64,000 nt of DNA from assembly GCF_016651435.1 (NCBI RefSeq), contig NZ_JAEPRJ010000001.1, forward strand, positions 2,542,001-2,606,000. The letters run 5' to 3'. Of this stretch, positions 27,156-34,950 are shown in pieces (within the stretch, counting starts at the first letter, position 1; every line of letters begins with the position of its first letter). Under the pieces are notes generated by a model that was not told where the DNA came from, made no database searches, and worked only from the letters and a program-made list of their open reading frames with translations. The stretch is from Catonella massiliensis (GTDB taxonomy: Bacteria > Bacillota > Clostridia > Lachnospirales > Lachnospiraceae). The translations under genes were made by a program, and so were the position numbers.

Positions 27156-27281
27156 TTAAGTTGTGCGACCTTTGTTTCTAAAATTCCCAATATTTCTCTT
27201 AAATCTGTCAAGGATAATGCTTATTATCAAGCTTAATATAATCATCATAAGATATGCAATGATCTCCTTTTGTGACGACAT
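27156..27281 (-). CDS. Possible 41-aa single-helix membrane protein
   Basis: ATG at 27279-27281, stop at 27156-27158. The product has a polar start (MSSQKE), one strong hydrophobic helix (IIAYLMMIILSLIISIIL) and a basic tail. The in-frame codons before the ATG add GECSHCRL after a stop, so the frame could be the tail of something older. There is no clear ribosome site. A hairpin follows. The gap from 27060 to 27370 has nothing else I can support. Confidence 0.3.
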   Translation of the reverse strand: MSSQKEIIAYLMMIILSLIISIILDRFKRNIGNFRNKGRTT

Positions 27282-27370
27282 AAGCCTACAATGGCTACAT
27301 TCGCCTTTTTTGTATAATTATAAGCAAAAACAAGCACCAACACAACATTTTTAAAACTAACACCTTCATG

Positions 27371-27500
27371 TTGTTATTTGAAGAATGAAAGTCCTCATTA
27401 GTATGGATTTTAATTATTCCAAATTCGGAATGTATCCGTTGCTCCTGTTTACTATGTGGTAAACAAAAGAAATCTACACTTGCAAGGCTGATTATAGTAT
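27371..27500. repeat. MITE-like repeat, deleted copy
   Basis: About 45 bp like the left edge of the 15.8-kb copy (GTTATTTGAAGAATG, CATTAGTATGGATTTTAATTA) are joined directly to about 85 bp like its right part (GGAATGTATCC, GCTCCTGTTTACTATG, AAGGCTGATTATAG). The roughly 290-bp interior, including the tandem 37-bp units, is missing. The join falls at a TTACTTATTC-like direct repeat. Confidence 0.55.
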
Positions 27501-27511
27501 TTTTTCTGATA

Positions 27512-27547
27512 GAAAAAAAGTGCCAGCAGAAATGCCGTCACTTTTTA
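27512..27547 (-). terminator. Terminator overlapping the stop of the 110-aa gene
   Basis: On the minus strand AAAAAGTGACGGCA pairs imperfectly with TGCTGGCACTTTTTTT around a GAAA-type loop (in the opposite sense TTTC). The TGA of the gene lies inside the left arm. Confidence 0.75.
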
Positions 27548-27867
27548 TAAGCTAGATAATAATCACTAAAAAGGATAAGCATCTTTTGAAATTCTTTGTC
27601 ATCCAATTCAGATAATATCGGGATTCCTGTTATTAATGTATCCTTCCAAAAATCCAATTCATATATACTGTGATTAGCAGAAAATTTAATAAGTAATAAA
27701 ATTATTTTATCTCTTTCTCTAATGCTTATACCGTTTTCAAGGCAAAAGAGACTAGCTGATTTAATTTCATCTCCAAATATTTCAAATAAGGAAGAAACCA
27801 ATAATTTATGCTCTTCATACAGTTTTTTAAGTGTTAAGTCATAATCGCTTTCTTTAACTTTAATCAT
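27538..27867 (-). CDS. Unknown 109-aa protein coupled to a small secreted peptide
   Basis: I use the ATG at 27865-27867, which overlaps the stop of the small upstream frame (TAATG) and has GGAG ten bases before it; an ATG five codons earlier is possible. The product is mostly helical (EEHKLLVSSLFEIFGDEIK, DKEFQKMLILFSDYYLAY) and soluble, without Cys motif or signal peptide. I do not recognise it. Small helical proteins encoded after a secreted peptide are sometimes immunity proteins, but nothing here proves this. It ends in a strong terminator. The area is rich in insertion sequence relics. Confidence 0.55.
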   Translation of the reverse strand: MIKVKESDYDLTLKKLYEEHKLLVSSLFEIFGDEIKSASLFCLENGISIRERDKIILLLIKFSANHSIYELDFWKDTLITGIPILSELDDKEFQKMLILFSDYYLAYKK

Positions 27868-28037
27868 TAAAATAATCTCCATTCTAAAATTTCTCTGATA
27901 GCATTTGCTATTGAGGTTGTGTTTCTGATATTTGCTAAAGCAAGTGTATTTGATGTACCCGCAAACATGCCATTAGTTAAAATTATGCTTGTTAAGGTAA
28001 AAATACATGCTTTTTTAGTTTCAAGCTTACAATTCAT
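27867..28037 (-). CDS. Putative small secreted or membrane peptide
   Basis: 56 aa. A Lys-rich start (MNCKLETKK) is followed by a hydrophobic core (ACIFTLTSIILTNGMFAG) and a possible signal cleavage after a Leu-Ala pair at about residue 33, leaving a mature peptide of some 23 residues rich in Asn, Ile and Arg. Its TAA overlaps the next ATG, which supports it being translated. No strong ribosome site stands before its own ATG, which lowers confidence. The stretch up to the IS30 relic (28038-28123) holds nothing clear. Confidence 0.4.
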   Translation of the reverse strand: MNCKLETKKACIFTLTSIILTNGMFAGTSNTLALANIRNTTSIANAIREILEWRLF

Positions 28038-28123
28038 TCAATTAAAGTTTGTACTAATTATAATGTAATGAAAGAAAAATGGCAAGATAGTACTGTGCTA
28101 AATTGAAAATTGTTATTTGTTGT

Positions 28124-28203
28124 AGTTTTTCAACTTAAATGCAACATGGTGTTGCACCTACTTTGACAGGTGCCTCTGTTGCATTTACATTGAAAGATAT
28201 TGT
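28124..28203. repeat. Copy 2 of the IS30-relic-associated repeat
   Basis: An 80-bp stretch starting GTTTTTCAACTTAAATG with the palindrome TGCAACA-3 nt-TGTTGCA. It is about 90 percent alike by eye to 29804-29885 and shares its first 35 bp with 2531-2569. Here it leads directly into transposase codons. Confidence 0.6.
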
Positions 28204-28741
28204 TGCAAGAAGTATTGCTGATTTCCTCGAAAAATCCCCTTCTACCATTTTAAGAGAAATACAAAAGCATTCACTTGTCAAAATACCTAATACCTGTGAC
28301 TGCAATGACTATAATGGATGTAATGTTAAGCATGTATGCGGTTCCAAAGAGTTTAATAAAAAATGCCGCTCATGCCACCTTGCCAAAAAATACTGTGAAT
28401 ATTATAACAAAAGAAGCTGCGAACACTGGAACGGCTCCTCTATAAAGATATGCAACAGATGTGCAAAAAGAGGATACTGCCGTCTGGAAAAACATATCTA
28501 TGATGCTAAAAAGGCTCATTTAGCTTACTGTGATACCCTTGTACAATCACAAAATGGTTTTGACCTTACTCTTTACGTCATAACAAGGATAAACAGTATA
28601 GTCTCGCCACGCATAAAAAAAGGACAGTCACTTTACCATATAGCCAAGAACAATGAAAGTGAACTTAATATCAGGTATAAGACCTTGGGGAATTTTATAG
28701 CCTATACTATCTTTACTATATTTTTTCATACTTCCGCCTGA
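28139..28741 (+). pseudogene. IS30-family transposase relic
   Basis: 200 codons with the end of the DNA-binding helix-turn-helix (IADFLEKSPSTILREIQKHS), the Cys-rich stretch common in clostridial IS30-like proteins (CGSKEFNKKCRSC, CNRCAKRGYC), and the start of the next domain (PRIKKGQSLYHIAKNN). Both the beginning of the helix-turn-helix region and the whole DDE catalytic domain are missing. The last residues (YTIFTIFFHTSA) are out of family, so the frame runs into foreign DNA at about 28710. Not functional. Confidence 0.75.
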
Positions 28742-28956
28742 ACTATATGTCCGAAGTTAAGTTCATCTTGAAACAATCCATATACGTAGGCAGGGCTTTC
28801 CCTGTAAAGTTCTGTTTCGGTATCTGATAACTTGTTATACAGTTCTGAATCATACAATAATCGCATTGCAAAATCATAGTCCAAATTTTGCTCTTCAGAA
28901 ATCATTTCTACTAAATCCTGAATCATATACTCTATCATCTGTTTTTTCTTATCCAT
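28726..28956 (-). CDS. Small acidic protein of the DUF3990 module
   Basis: 76 aa, acidic and helical, with the pattern FAMRLLYDSELYNKLSDTETELYRESPAYVYGLF. It starts 2 bp after the DUF3990 gene stop and so is part of that unit. Proteins of this kind often accompany DUF3990 genes in Firmicutes; I cannot assign a name. It may be part of the antidote, or a structural partner. Its 3' end overlaps the IS30 relic frame by 16 bp on the other strand, so the relic lies just at the border of the module. Confidence 0.65.
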   Translation of the reverse strand: MDKKKQMIEYMIQDLVEMISEEQNLDYDFAMRLLYDSELYNKLSDTETELYRESPAYVYGLFQDELNFGHIVQAEV

Positions 28957-28958
28957 AA

Positions 28959-29462
28959 TTAATTCCTCTCCTTCTTGAGCAAGCTTATTGCTCTTTCTGT
29001 ATGAAAAGAATACTGGTTTGTAGTTTCTTTATAAATCATTCCATTTAACATCGTATCAAATGTTATCATTCCATTCTCATATTGTCTGAATAAAAGCGCC
29101 ATATCATCATCTGCAATGGGACCTATGACTATATCATATTTATTATCAAGATTACATTCAATATCTGAATAATTTTCATTTTTCTTATTGCGATTATTTC
29201 TTACGAATCTAGCCCACTCTTCAGATGTCTTTGTACCAAAATTCTTTATATTCAGCTCTCTCATAGCTATAAAATTTTCATCAATATTATATGCATTTAC
29301 CACTGGGTTGCCACCATAAATTTTGGCAACTCTATTCGCCATCTTTTCTGCTTGTTCTTTAATAACAGTCAGATAAAACCCTCTGCCAAAATCCTTAAAA
29401 GGACGACATAAAGCAAGATTAATCGTTCTAATGTCTGTGTTGCTTCCATGGTACAATATCAT
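28959..29462 (-). CDS. DUF3990 protein, ADP-ribosyltransferase-like
   Basis: 167 aa. It begins with LYHGSN (His of an ART fold) and has FKDFGRGFYLT, the DUF3990 signature that resembles the second ART motif. Later sections (YDIVIGPIADDDM, QYSFHTERAISLL) are also typical. DUF3990 proteins are predicted ART-type toxins or effectors acting on cell targets. The ATG overlaps the TAA of the DUF3791 gene, and another small gene follows within 2 bp. This arrangement is that of a toxin-antitoxin module, which is inference here; no activity is shown. Confidence 0.8.
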   Translation of the reverse strand: MILYHGSNTDIRTINLALCRPFKDFGRGFYLTVIKEQAEKMANRVAKIYGGNPVVNAYNIDENFIAMRELNIKNFGTKTSEEWARFVRNNRNKKNENYSDIECNLDNKYDIVIGPIADDDMALLFRQYENGMITFDTMLNGMIYKETTNQYSFHTERAISLLKKERN

Positions 29463-29680
29463 TATAAATTACCCCCATTATTTCTACAAATCATTATAAT
29501 ATCATCTATTGCATCATCCATGCTTAATGTATGCTCTATGTCATAATGTTCTTTAATAAATGCAATTCCCTTATATTTATACAGATAATCGAAAGCCTCT
29601 TTTTCAGCAATATTAAGTTTATTTGCGAACTCATTTACACAAACTACAGTATAATTAATTTTCTTTTTCAACTCACTCAT
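29462..29680 (-). CDS. DUF3791 protein, probable antitoxin-like partner
   Basis: 72 aa. The pattern VCVNEFANKLNIAEKEAFDYLYKYKGIAFIKEHYDIEHT fits DUF3791, a small helical family commonly placed just before DUF3990. It overlaps the next gene (ATAATG). As the first gene of the unit it is a reasonable antitoxin or chaperone candidate. A promoter lies upstream. GGGGAT is the only ribosome site, spaced rather far from the ATG. Confidence 0.75.
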   Translation of the reverse strand: MSELKKKINYTVVCVNEFANKLNIAEKEAFDYLYKYKGIAFIKEHYDIEHTLSMDDAIDDIIMICRNNGGNL

Positions 29681-29735
29681 TTATTTATATCCCCACTTAC
29701 ATTTGTCTGCTGTAAATATTTTTATCCATATTCCA

Positions 29736-29764
29736 ATTATATCAAACTTAATACTATAATCCAA
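29736..29764 (-). promoter_or_regulatory. Promoter of the DUF3791-DUF3990 unit
   Basis: TTGGAT (29759-29764) and TATAAT (29736-29741) are 17 bp apart on the minus strand, about 55 bp before the DUF3791 ATG. Confidence 0.55.
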
Positions 29765-29803
29765 TCATTTATTATCTATAGTTTTCAATGTACAAATATA
29801 TGC

Positions 29804-29885
29804 AGTTTTTCAACTTAAATGCAACATGGTGTAGCACCTACTTTGACAGATACCCCTGTTGCATTTACATTGAAAAATATCGTTG
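29804..29885. repeat. Copy 3 of the IS30-relic-associated repeat
   Basis: Starts GTTTTTCAACTTAAATG like copy 2 and goes on with the same order of motifs (CACCTACTTTGACAG, CTGTTGCATTTACATTG) but no transposase frame remains. The palindrome has one change (GTAGCA for GTTGCA). The region 29886-29990 after it holds no gene. Confidence 0.6.
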
Positions 29886-29991
29886 CCCTTACTTTGAAAG
29901 TAATCTTGCACTTGCCTTGAAATCTAGCTAAATATAACTTTAGTATTGAATGTAAAATATTCGGGTGCTGCTAAAATAATAAAATAATATA

Positions 29992-30019
29992 TTGACCTTG
30001 TCATAATAAGTGCTACAAT
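29992..30019 (+). promoter_or_regulatory. Promoter of the disrupted M28 gene
   Basis: TTGACC (29992-29997) and TACAAT (30014-30019) with 16 bp between, about 45 bp before the ATG. The promoter is still intact though the gene is broken. Confidence 0.55.
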
Positions 30020-30437
30020 TAACTTTAGAACAGCAAGTAAATCAGAATTGGAGGTAAAACTTATGAGTAACAGGAAAACGTTTCAAAGATTGGTAGGTTT
30101 TGGGGTTGTATTTGCAATGTCGCTTGGGTTGTTTTCTGGAAATGTAGGGCATTTTAACCGATATGCCACAGAGGCTGCGGTGAAAAACTCAGAGATTAAG
30201 CTCTCAAAGGAAGCTGACAAGGCTTATAAGGAGGTTGAGAGCCTGATAAGTAAAAGCGACATAAAGAATAACTTTGAAAAACTTACTAAGACACAGAGAG
30301 TTAGGGGAACCAAAGAAAACAAGGAGGCGGGAAAGTATATATCTGATACTGTTAAGGGCTATGGCTATGATGTAAAATTTCAGAACTTTAACGGCTATGA
30401 TGAGAAACTAATTGACTTAAATGGCAATATTAATAAG

Positions 30438-32072
30438 CCTGAATTATTCATGAGCATATAAAATTGCTCGATATTACAAATCCTTGAACCAGTTCCCTTG
30501 AAATCAATCGATTTATCCACAAAAATGGGTAGACTATCCCCTTGAAATCCGATTGAGTCATTTTGAACTGTCAAGGTACGTTAATAGTTGCTATTCCAAC
30601 TGTACAGTCAGCTGCCGGATATTCTTCAGCGTCCTGTAGAACTCCTCTTTATAAGGACAGCTACTGCATAGTTTGAATGTTATATATCTTGCTGAACGGA
30701 CTGCTCTTGCAGCAATCTTTATCAGCTTTAAACGAATGGTATCCACCTGTTGTTTTCGCATATTTGCAGGGAGTACCAGTCGCCTAAACCAATTGAATAA
30801 GTTGTAGGCAAGCATATGAAGTCTCATGCGGTTGGCATTTACTACTTTGGAATGACTGCTGACAGCAGCAAAGTCAAATCCACCTTTGCCCTCTTTTATG
30901 AAATTCTCCATCTTGCCACGCCCACAGTAAAACTGGATGACCTGATAAGGTTCCATATCCATGTTTGTAACAATAAAGGTGTACATATGCGTCAGCTGAC
31001 CGTATGGTTTTTCAATCTTGAAAACCACGCGCCTTGGATAATCCCAGGAGCCGGCCTGATACATAAATTCACCATAAGTTACAGCATAGCTAATCTGGTC
31101 CTCTTTGGTTGCTTTGTATAAATCTTCATCTTTATTCGAAGCAAGAGCCATGAGTGAAGAATTCTGTTTTAAGCGGATGGCATAGGAACAGCCATTCATC
31201 TCACAGGTTTTATAAAGTTTGGGAGATGAGAATCCACTGTCACCACGAAGGTATGTTTTGATGCCTCTTTCCAGATATTCCTGAAAAAGGGGTTCCATAA
31301 ATTTATCTGCATCATTGCTGCAGTGGAGTGTTCCATCACGGAGTTCAGCCTTCAGCAGATCCCCGGTCAGACCATCATAGCAGAGCAAAGGATGGTATCC
31401 GTGTGCCTGATAATGGAAGTTGAAGCCTTCCCCTTCCTGATTGCCGTAGGTGCCAAATAAAGTACTGTCCAGATCCAGAAGCATATGCTCCGGACACTTT
31501 ATGGAATAGATGATATCCCTAAAGCTTTTATCAATGTCATCAAACTGCAGGAGTGTATCTTCATCCATACGGTTAAAAAATCTTGATAGTGTTGGCTGTG
31601 AAGCCAGACTGTTCTTTTCAAGAATGGCATTGAAAACAGGATCGATGGTCAATTCATCCGCACAGTCATCTTCGAAATATGCAGAGATGATCTGATAAAT
31701 CATCTGCATCAGGTTTTCATCGTCTTTGTGGAAACGGACTGATGTATCATTGGTTTTAAATTTCTTTTTGATCAGCTTGGTGAAGCCAATCTTGGCAACG
31801 AATTCTTTTATCAGGAGAAGTCCTGCATCGGAGGATAAATCGCCTCCGTTAAAATTTATTTTAATCTGTCTATTGCTTTTCAGTGTGATGGTGTTTAAAA
31901 TATCCATAGAGAGACCCTTTCTGTGGTATTTATTTGGATTCGGCACCTAAATTTTACCACATATTGGGTCTCTTTTTCTATTCACTTATTAGATGAAATG
32001 CAATAAGCGGCTTAAATACAGTAACTATGTGGCTTTCAGCCACTTTCACGGCACTGCTGTGAATAATTCAGG
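30438..32072. mobile_element. IS1380-family insertion sequence, 1635 bp, complete
   Basis: Inverted ends CCTGAATTATTCA (30438-30450) and TGAATAATTCAGG (32060-32072), perfect over 13 bp. Flanked by the 5-bp direct repeat ATAAG (30433-30437 and 32073-32077). One transposase gene on the minus strand. Inserted in an M28-like gene; precise removal restores its frame. Confidence 0.92.
30591..31907 (-). CDS. IS1380 family transposase
   Basis: 438 aa from the ATG at 31905-31907 with AAAGGG upstream; an in-frame extension of 13 codons lacks a site. DDE-type domain: LDLDSTLFGTYG (Asp), YLRGDSGFSSPKLY (second Asp), and FYCGRGKMENFIKEGKGG (YxxR..E with Glu). The N-terminal NFNGGDLSSDAGLLLIKEF is typical of the family. 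The frame is intact, so the element may still be mobile. Such enzymes cut at the ends and make short target duplications, as seen here. Confidence 0.93.
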   Translation of the reverse strand: MDILNTITLKSNRQIKINFNGGDLSSDAGLLLIKEFVAKIGFTKLIKKKFKTNDTSVRFHKDDENLMQMIYQIISAYFEDDCADELTIDPVFNAILEKNSLASQPTLSRFFNRMDEDTLLQFDDIDKSFRDIIYSIKCPEHMLLDLDSTLFGTYGNQEGEGFNFHYQAHGYHPLLCYDGLTGDLLKAELRDGTLHCSNDADKFMEPLFQEYLERGIKTYLRGDSGFSSPKLYKTCEMNGCSYAIRLKQNSSLMALASNKDEDLYKATKEDQISYAVTYGEFMYQAGSWDYPRRVVFKIEKPYGQLTHMYTFIVTNMDMEPYQVIQFYCGRGKMENFIKEGKGGFDFAAVSSHSKVVNANRMRLHMLAYNLFNWFRRLVLPANMRKQQVDTIRLKLIKIAARAVRSARYITFKLCSSCPYKEEFYRTLKNIRQLTVQLE

Positions 32073-32977
32073 ATAAGAATCAAAAGAAAGAAAAGGTGCT
32101 ATTTAAGGGTAGAAATATTATTGTTAAAAGGAAAGATGCTAATCCAAAACTTAAGACTGTTATATTTTCAGCAAGATATGATTCATATAAGGGCAGTATA
32201 GGTGCACTTGACAATGCCGGTGGAGTGGCAGCTCTTATGGAGATGGCAAGGGTTCTTTCTGATAAAGAGCTTTCATACAACCCTGAATTTGTTTTCTTTG
32301 ATTCAGAACACCTAAGGAGAGGCTCAAGACACTTTGTAGCAAGCCTGTCAAAAGAGGAAAAGGATAATATATACGGTGTAGTTAATATCAATTCCATAGG
32401 CAATAAGAAGCAGAGAAAGCAGATGTTCTTTGCATCTAAAAAAGATAAGAGCGAGCTTAAAAAGCAGTGTGAGAAGTATTTTCCTGGTATTGTAAATTAT
32501 GAAAGTGCTGGGACAGATGCAACAACATTTACATTGGAGAAAATTCCTACACTGTGCTACTTTACCTACGACATCTTCGCATCTCCAAAAGATGTAAAGA
32601 TAACGATGAAAGACTATGTTAAGGAAAAGGATGCTTCCTTAGTAGATATGGATACTCTTGTTTATGATACGGCATTTATAACAACGTATGCGTATTTGCT
32701 TAATACAAGCCAGTCAGAATCCAACAAGGTATCAACAGTAGATAAGTCTGCTACTAGAAAGAATCCTGATATTATTAATGATTTTACCTGCTCTGAATTA
32801 ACAGATGATATGGCCGCTAAAATAGGAAATGAAGTTAAAGGCAACCACCCTCTATCCTTTGAAAGAATACTACAATAAGAACTTTAAGGAAAACAAGGAA
32901 GAAAGAATGAAACTAGGTCGAGAAACTTTACTTAGAGACCTCAAAGCTTGGTAAGAAAATTAAACTTATAATTGTAT

Positions 32978-33020
32978 ATACAAGGCTTCCTACGATTAAT
33001 GCGAATAGGAAGCCTTGTAT
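32978..33020. terminator. Strong bidirectional terminator
   Basis: ATACAAGGCTTCCTA (32978-32992) and TAGGAAGCCTTGTAT (33006-33020) are perfect arms followed by TTTTG on the plus side and by T-rich DNA on the minus side. It separates the disrupted M28 gene from the DUF819 remnant. Confidence 0.85.
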
Positions 33021-33062
33021 TTTGTACATTACCTGTTATCAAATTATGATATCATACATCCA

Positions 33063-33659
33063 TCAGTGAAGCGCAAAACCAACCAGTATTCCTAAATAGT
33101 TACCAAGCACATAGCCTAAGGTACCAACAAGGAGTCCCGGAACTATGAGAGCTCCCCAGCCCTTTGATACAGCCATGGCTGCCGCTGTGGTAGGTCCGCC
33201 GATGTTGGCATTGGAGGCTATTATTATCTCTTCAATGGAGAAATTGAATATCTTACCAAAGATGAGTGAGACAATCATATTTACTGCAACTATAATGAGT
33301 GCAAATACGAGAAGAAGTGGAGACTCCTTTACTATCATTGGTATGGAAGCAGGTGCTCCGATAACCGCAAAGAATATGTAGATGAGGAAGGTTCCTATCT
33401 CCTGTGCACCCTTTACGGATGACATCTGCTTAGGGAAAGCTGAGGCGATAAGCATTGTAAATGTAGTCATAAGAAGATATTTATTACCAAAGAAACCGCC
33501 TATGAATTTACTTACAAAATCCTCTCCACTAAATGCACCACTTATAACTCCTGCGAGCTTTGTGGATACTGTAACTATTGTAAATGCTATAGCAACTGCA
33601 AAAGCTATGTCCTTAAGGGAAATTTTTGATATTTTATTGCTGATTTGTCGGTTCTCCAA
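33063..33659 (-). pseudogene. DUF819-family membrane protein, 5'-truncated
   Basis: 198 codons corresponding to the C-terminal half of DUF819 proteins (usually near 390 aa), with NANIGGPTTAAAMAVSKGW and the last helices intact. The frame opens at a TTG within AGCGCGCTTGGAGAACC-like DNA, with no ribosome site and no ATG, and upstream sequence is AT-rich and noncoding. The first half is thus missing. If translated it would give six helices only. Unlikely to work. Confidence 0.65.
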
Positions 33660-33735
33660 GCGCGATTATTTATTTTATTTAGTATAATTTACATTTTAGC
33701 ACTTTAAGGCGTTAAACCGCTTTTTGTGTGTTTTA

Positions 33736-34896
33736 TCACCCCTCTATCATCCTATAAAGTGCTTGACTAAGCCCAAACTCCTCCATCATCCTCTTTACCT
33801 CATCCATAGCCCTAAGCTTTACATTTTCAGCCTTGTTAGGATTCTTTACTGCCCTTATGAGTATGTTTTTAGGTGTGTGGCTTAGGTCTACAAATTCAAG
33901 GAGGTTTACATTGTAGCCCATGTATTCCAAAAGATTCCCACGGATTGCGTCTGTTACAAGGGCTGAGAACCTCTCTTTTATGATTCCATACCTTGTCATA
34001 AGAGAGAAGGTTTCGCTCTTTATCTCGGCATTTAGCTCGTGCTGGCAGCAAGGTACTGAGAATATATAGCCCGCACCCCAATTAATCGCATTGTACAAGG
34101 CAAAGTCAGTAGCCATATCGCAGGCATGCAAGGTAATAACCATGTCTACCTTAAAAGGCGCACTGTAGCCGTTGATATCTCCAAGCTCGAAGGAGAGGTA
34201 TTCATAGCCGTACTTTTTAGCTGCATTATTGCACTTTTTAATCACATCTTCCTTTAGGTCAAGCCCTATCATATTTACCTTTATTTTTTTGATTTCAGTC
34301 AAGTAATAATATACTATGAAGGTGAGATAGGACTTGCCGCAGCCAAAGTCTATGATATTTAAATGAGTGATAATCTTCTTTTTAAGCTCATCATCAATTA
34401 TCTCTATAAAGCGGTTTATCTGCTTGAACTTATCATACATCGAGCTTACTATCTTGCCCTCTTTGGTAAATATCCCCATGTCAACAAGAGGCTCTATTAC
34501 CCTGCCCTCTTCAAGTATGTAGTTCTTCTTCCTGTTATTGTCCCTTACCTCATCTGCAAGCGCTGAGTTATCCGACTTTTTAAGGCTAAACAGCAGCTTC
34601 CCTTTTTTAGTGAGCTTAACTGAGGCTTCTCCGCCAAGCATCCAGGCATTTAGCTGGAGAAAGTTCACACCGAGCTCCTCTATGCAAAAGGAGATTAGCT
34701 CCTCCTCATCTACATTTTTATGAAATACCTGTTTATCGGTATATTCTGCTATCTGAAAGTACTTTTCCTTTTTCTCTATCTGTACCTTTTGTATTCTCTG
34801 CTCTTTATCTGCCACATTGCTTAAGACTATCTTAACAGGAGAAAGCTCTGCTATCTTTCTTAAGGCTTCTTCCACAGTCATATCCCGGTTCTTCAT
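33736..34896 (-). CDS. SAM-dependent methyltransferase (Methyltransf_32 type)
   Basis: 386 aa from the ATG at 34894-34896 with AAGGGAG close before it; an in-frame start 16 codons earlier lacks a site. The SAM site is IDFGCGKSYLTF, followed by MIGLDLKEDVI, then VITLHACDMATDFAL and SVPCCQHEL, the latter two typical of the METTL25/GSTCD-like Methyltransf_32 group. The N-terminal 150 residues form an additional domain. Related proteins are thought to modify RNA or protein; the target is unknown. It follows the unknown 180-aa gene at a distance of about 55 bp. Confidence 0.8.
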   Translation of the reverse strand: MKNRDMTVEEALRKIAELSPVKIVLSNVADKEQRIQKVQIEKKEKYFQIAEYTDKQVFHKNVDEEELISFCIEELGVNFLQLNAWMLGGEASVKLTKKGKLLFSLKKSDNSALADEVRDNNRKKNYILEEGRVIEPLVDMGIFTKEGKIVSSMYDKFKQINRFIEIIDDELKKKIITHLNIIDFGCGKSYLTFIVYYYLTEIKKIKVNMIGLDLKEDVIKKCNNAAKKYGYEYLSFELGDINGYSAPFKVDMVITLHACDMATDFALYNAINWGAGYIFSVPCCQHELNAEIKSETFSLMTRYGIIKERFSALVTDAIRGNLLEYMGYNVNLLEFVDLSHTPKNILIRAVKNPNKAENVKLRAMDEVKRMMEEFGLSQALYRMIEG

Positions 34897-34950
34897 AAAT
34901 CTCCCTTCGATATCTTCTTTCCTAAGTGCAGCCTGCACCCGCATATTCTA

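Larger units (their letters stand above)
30063..32954 (+). pseudogene. M28-type peptidase, degenerate, split by IS1380 and frameshifted
   Basis: ATG at 30063 after TTGGAGG. A signal peptide-like N-terminus and a propeptide-like region occupy the first 125 codons, up to 30437. After removing the insertion (30438-32072) and one copy of ATAAG, the frame continues without loss at 32078. The M28 core follows: SARYDS, GALDNAGGVAALMEMA, FFDSEH, VNINSIG, GTDATTF. A TAA comes at 32876, but a second frame from about 32850 continues with LYPLKEYYNKNF and ends at 32954, so a 1-base shift is likely there. Several metal ligands are changed too, so even the intact protein would hardly have been a peptidase. 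Confidence 0.85.

Noticed and set aside
27163..27354. Plus-strand 63-codon hydrophobic frame
   Set aside because: It is opposite the 41-codon minus-strand frame and has no start signals. Its hydrophobicity comes from AT-rich complement.
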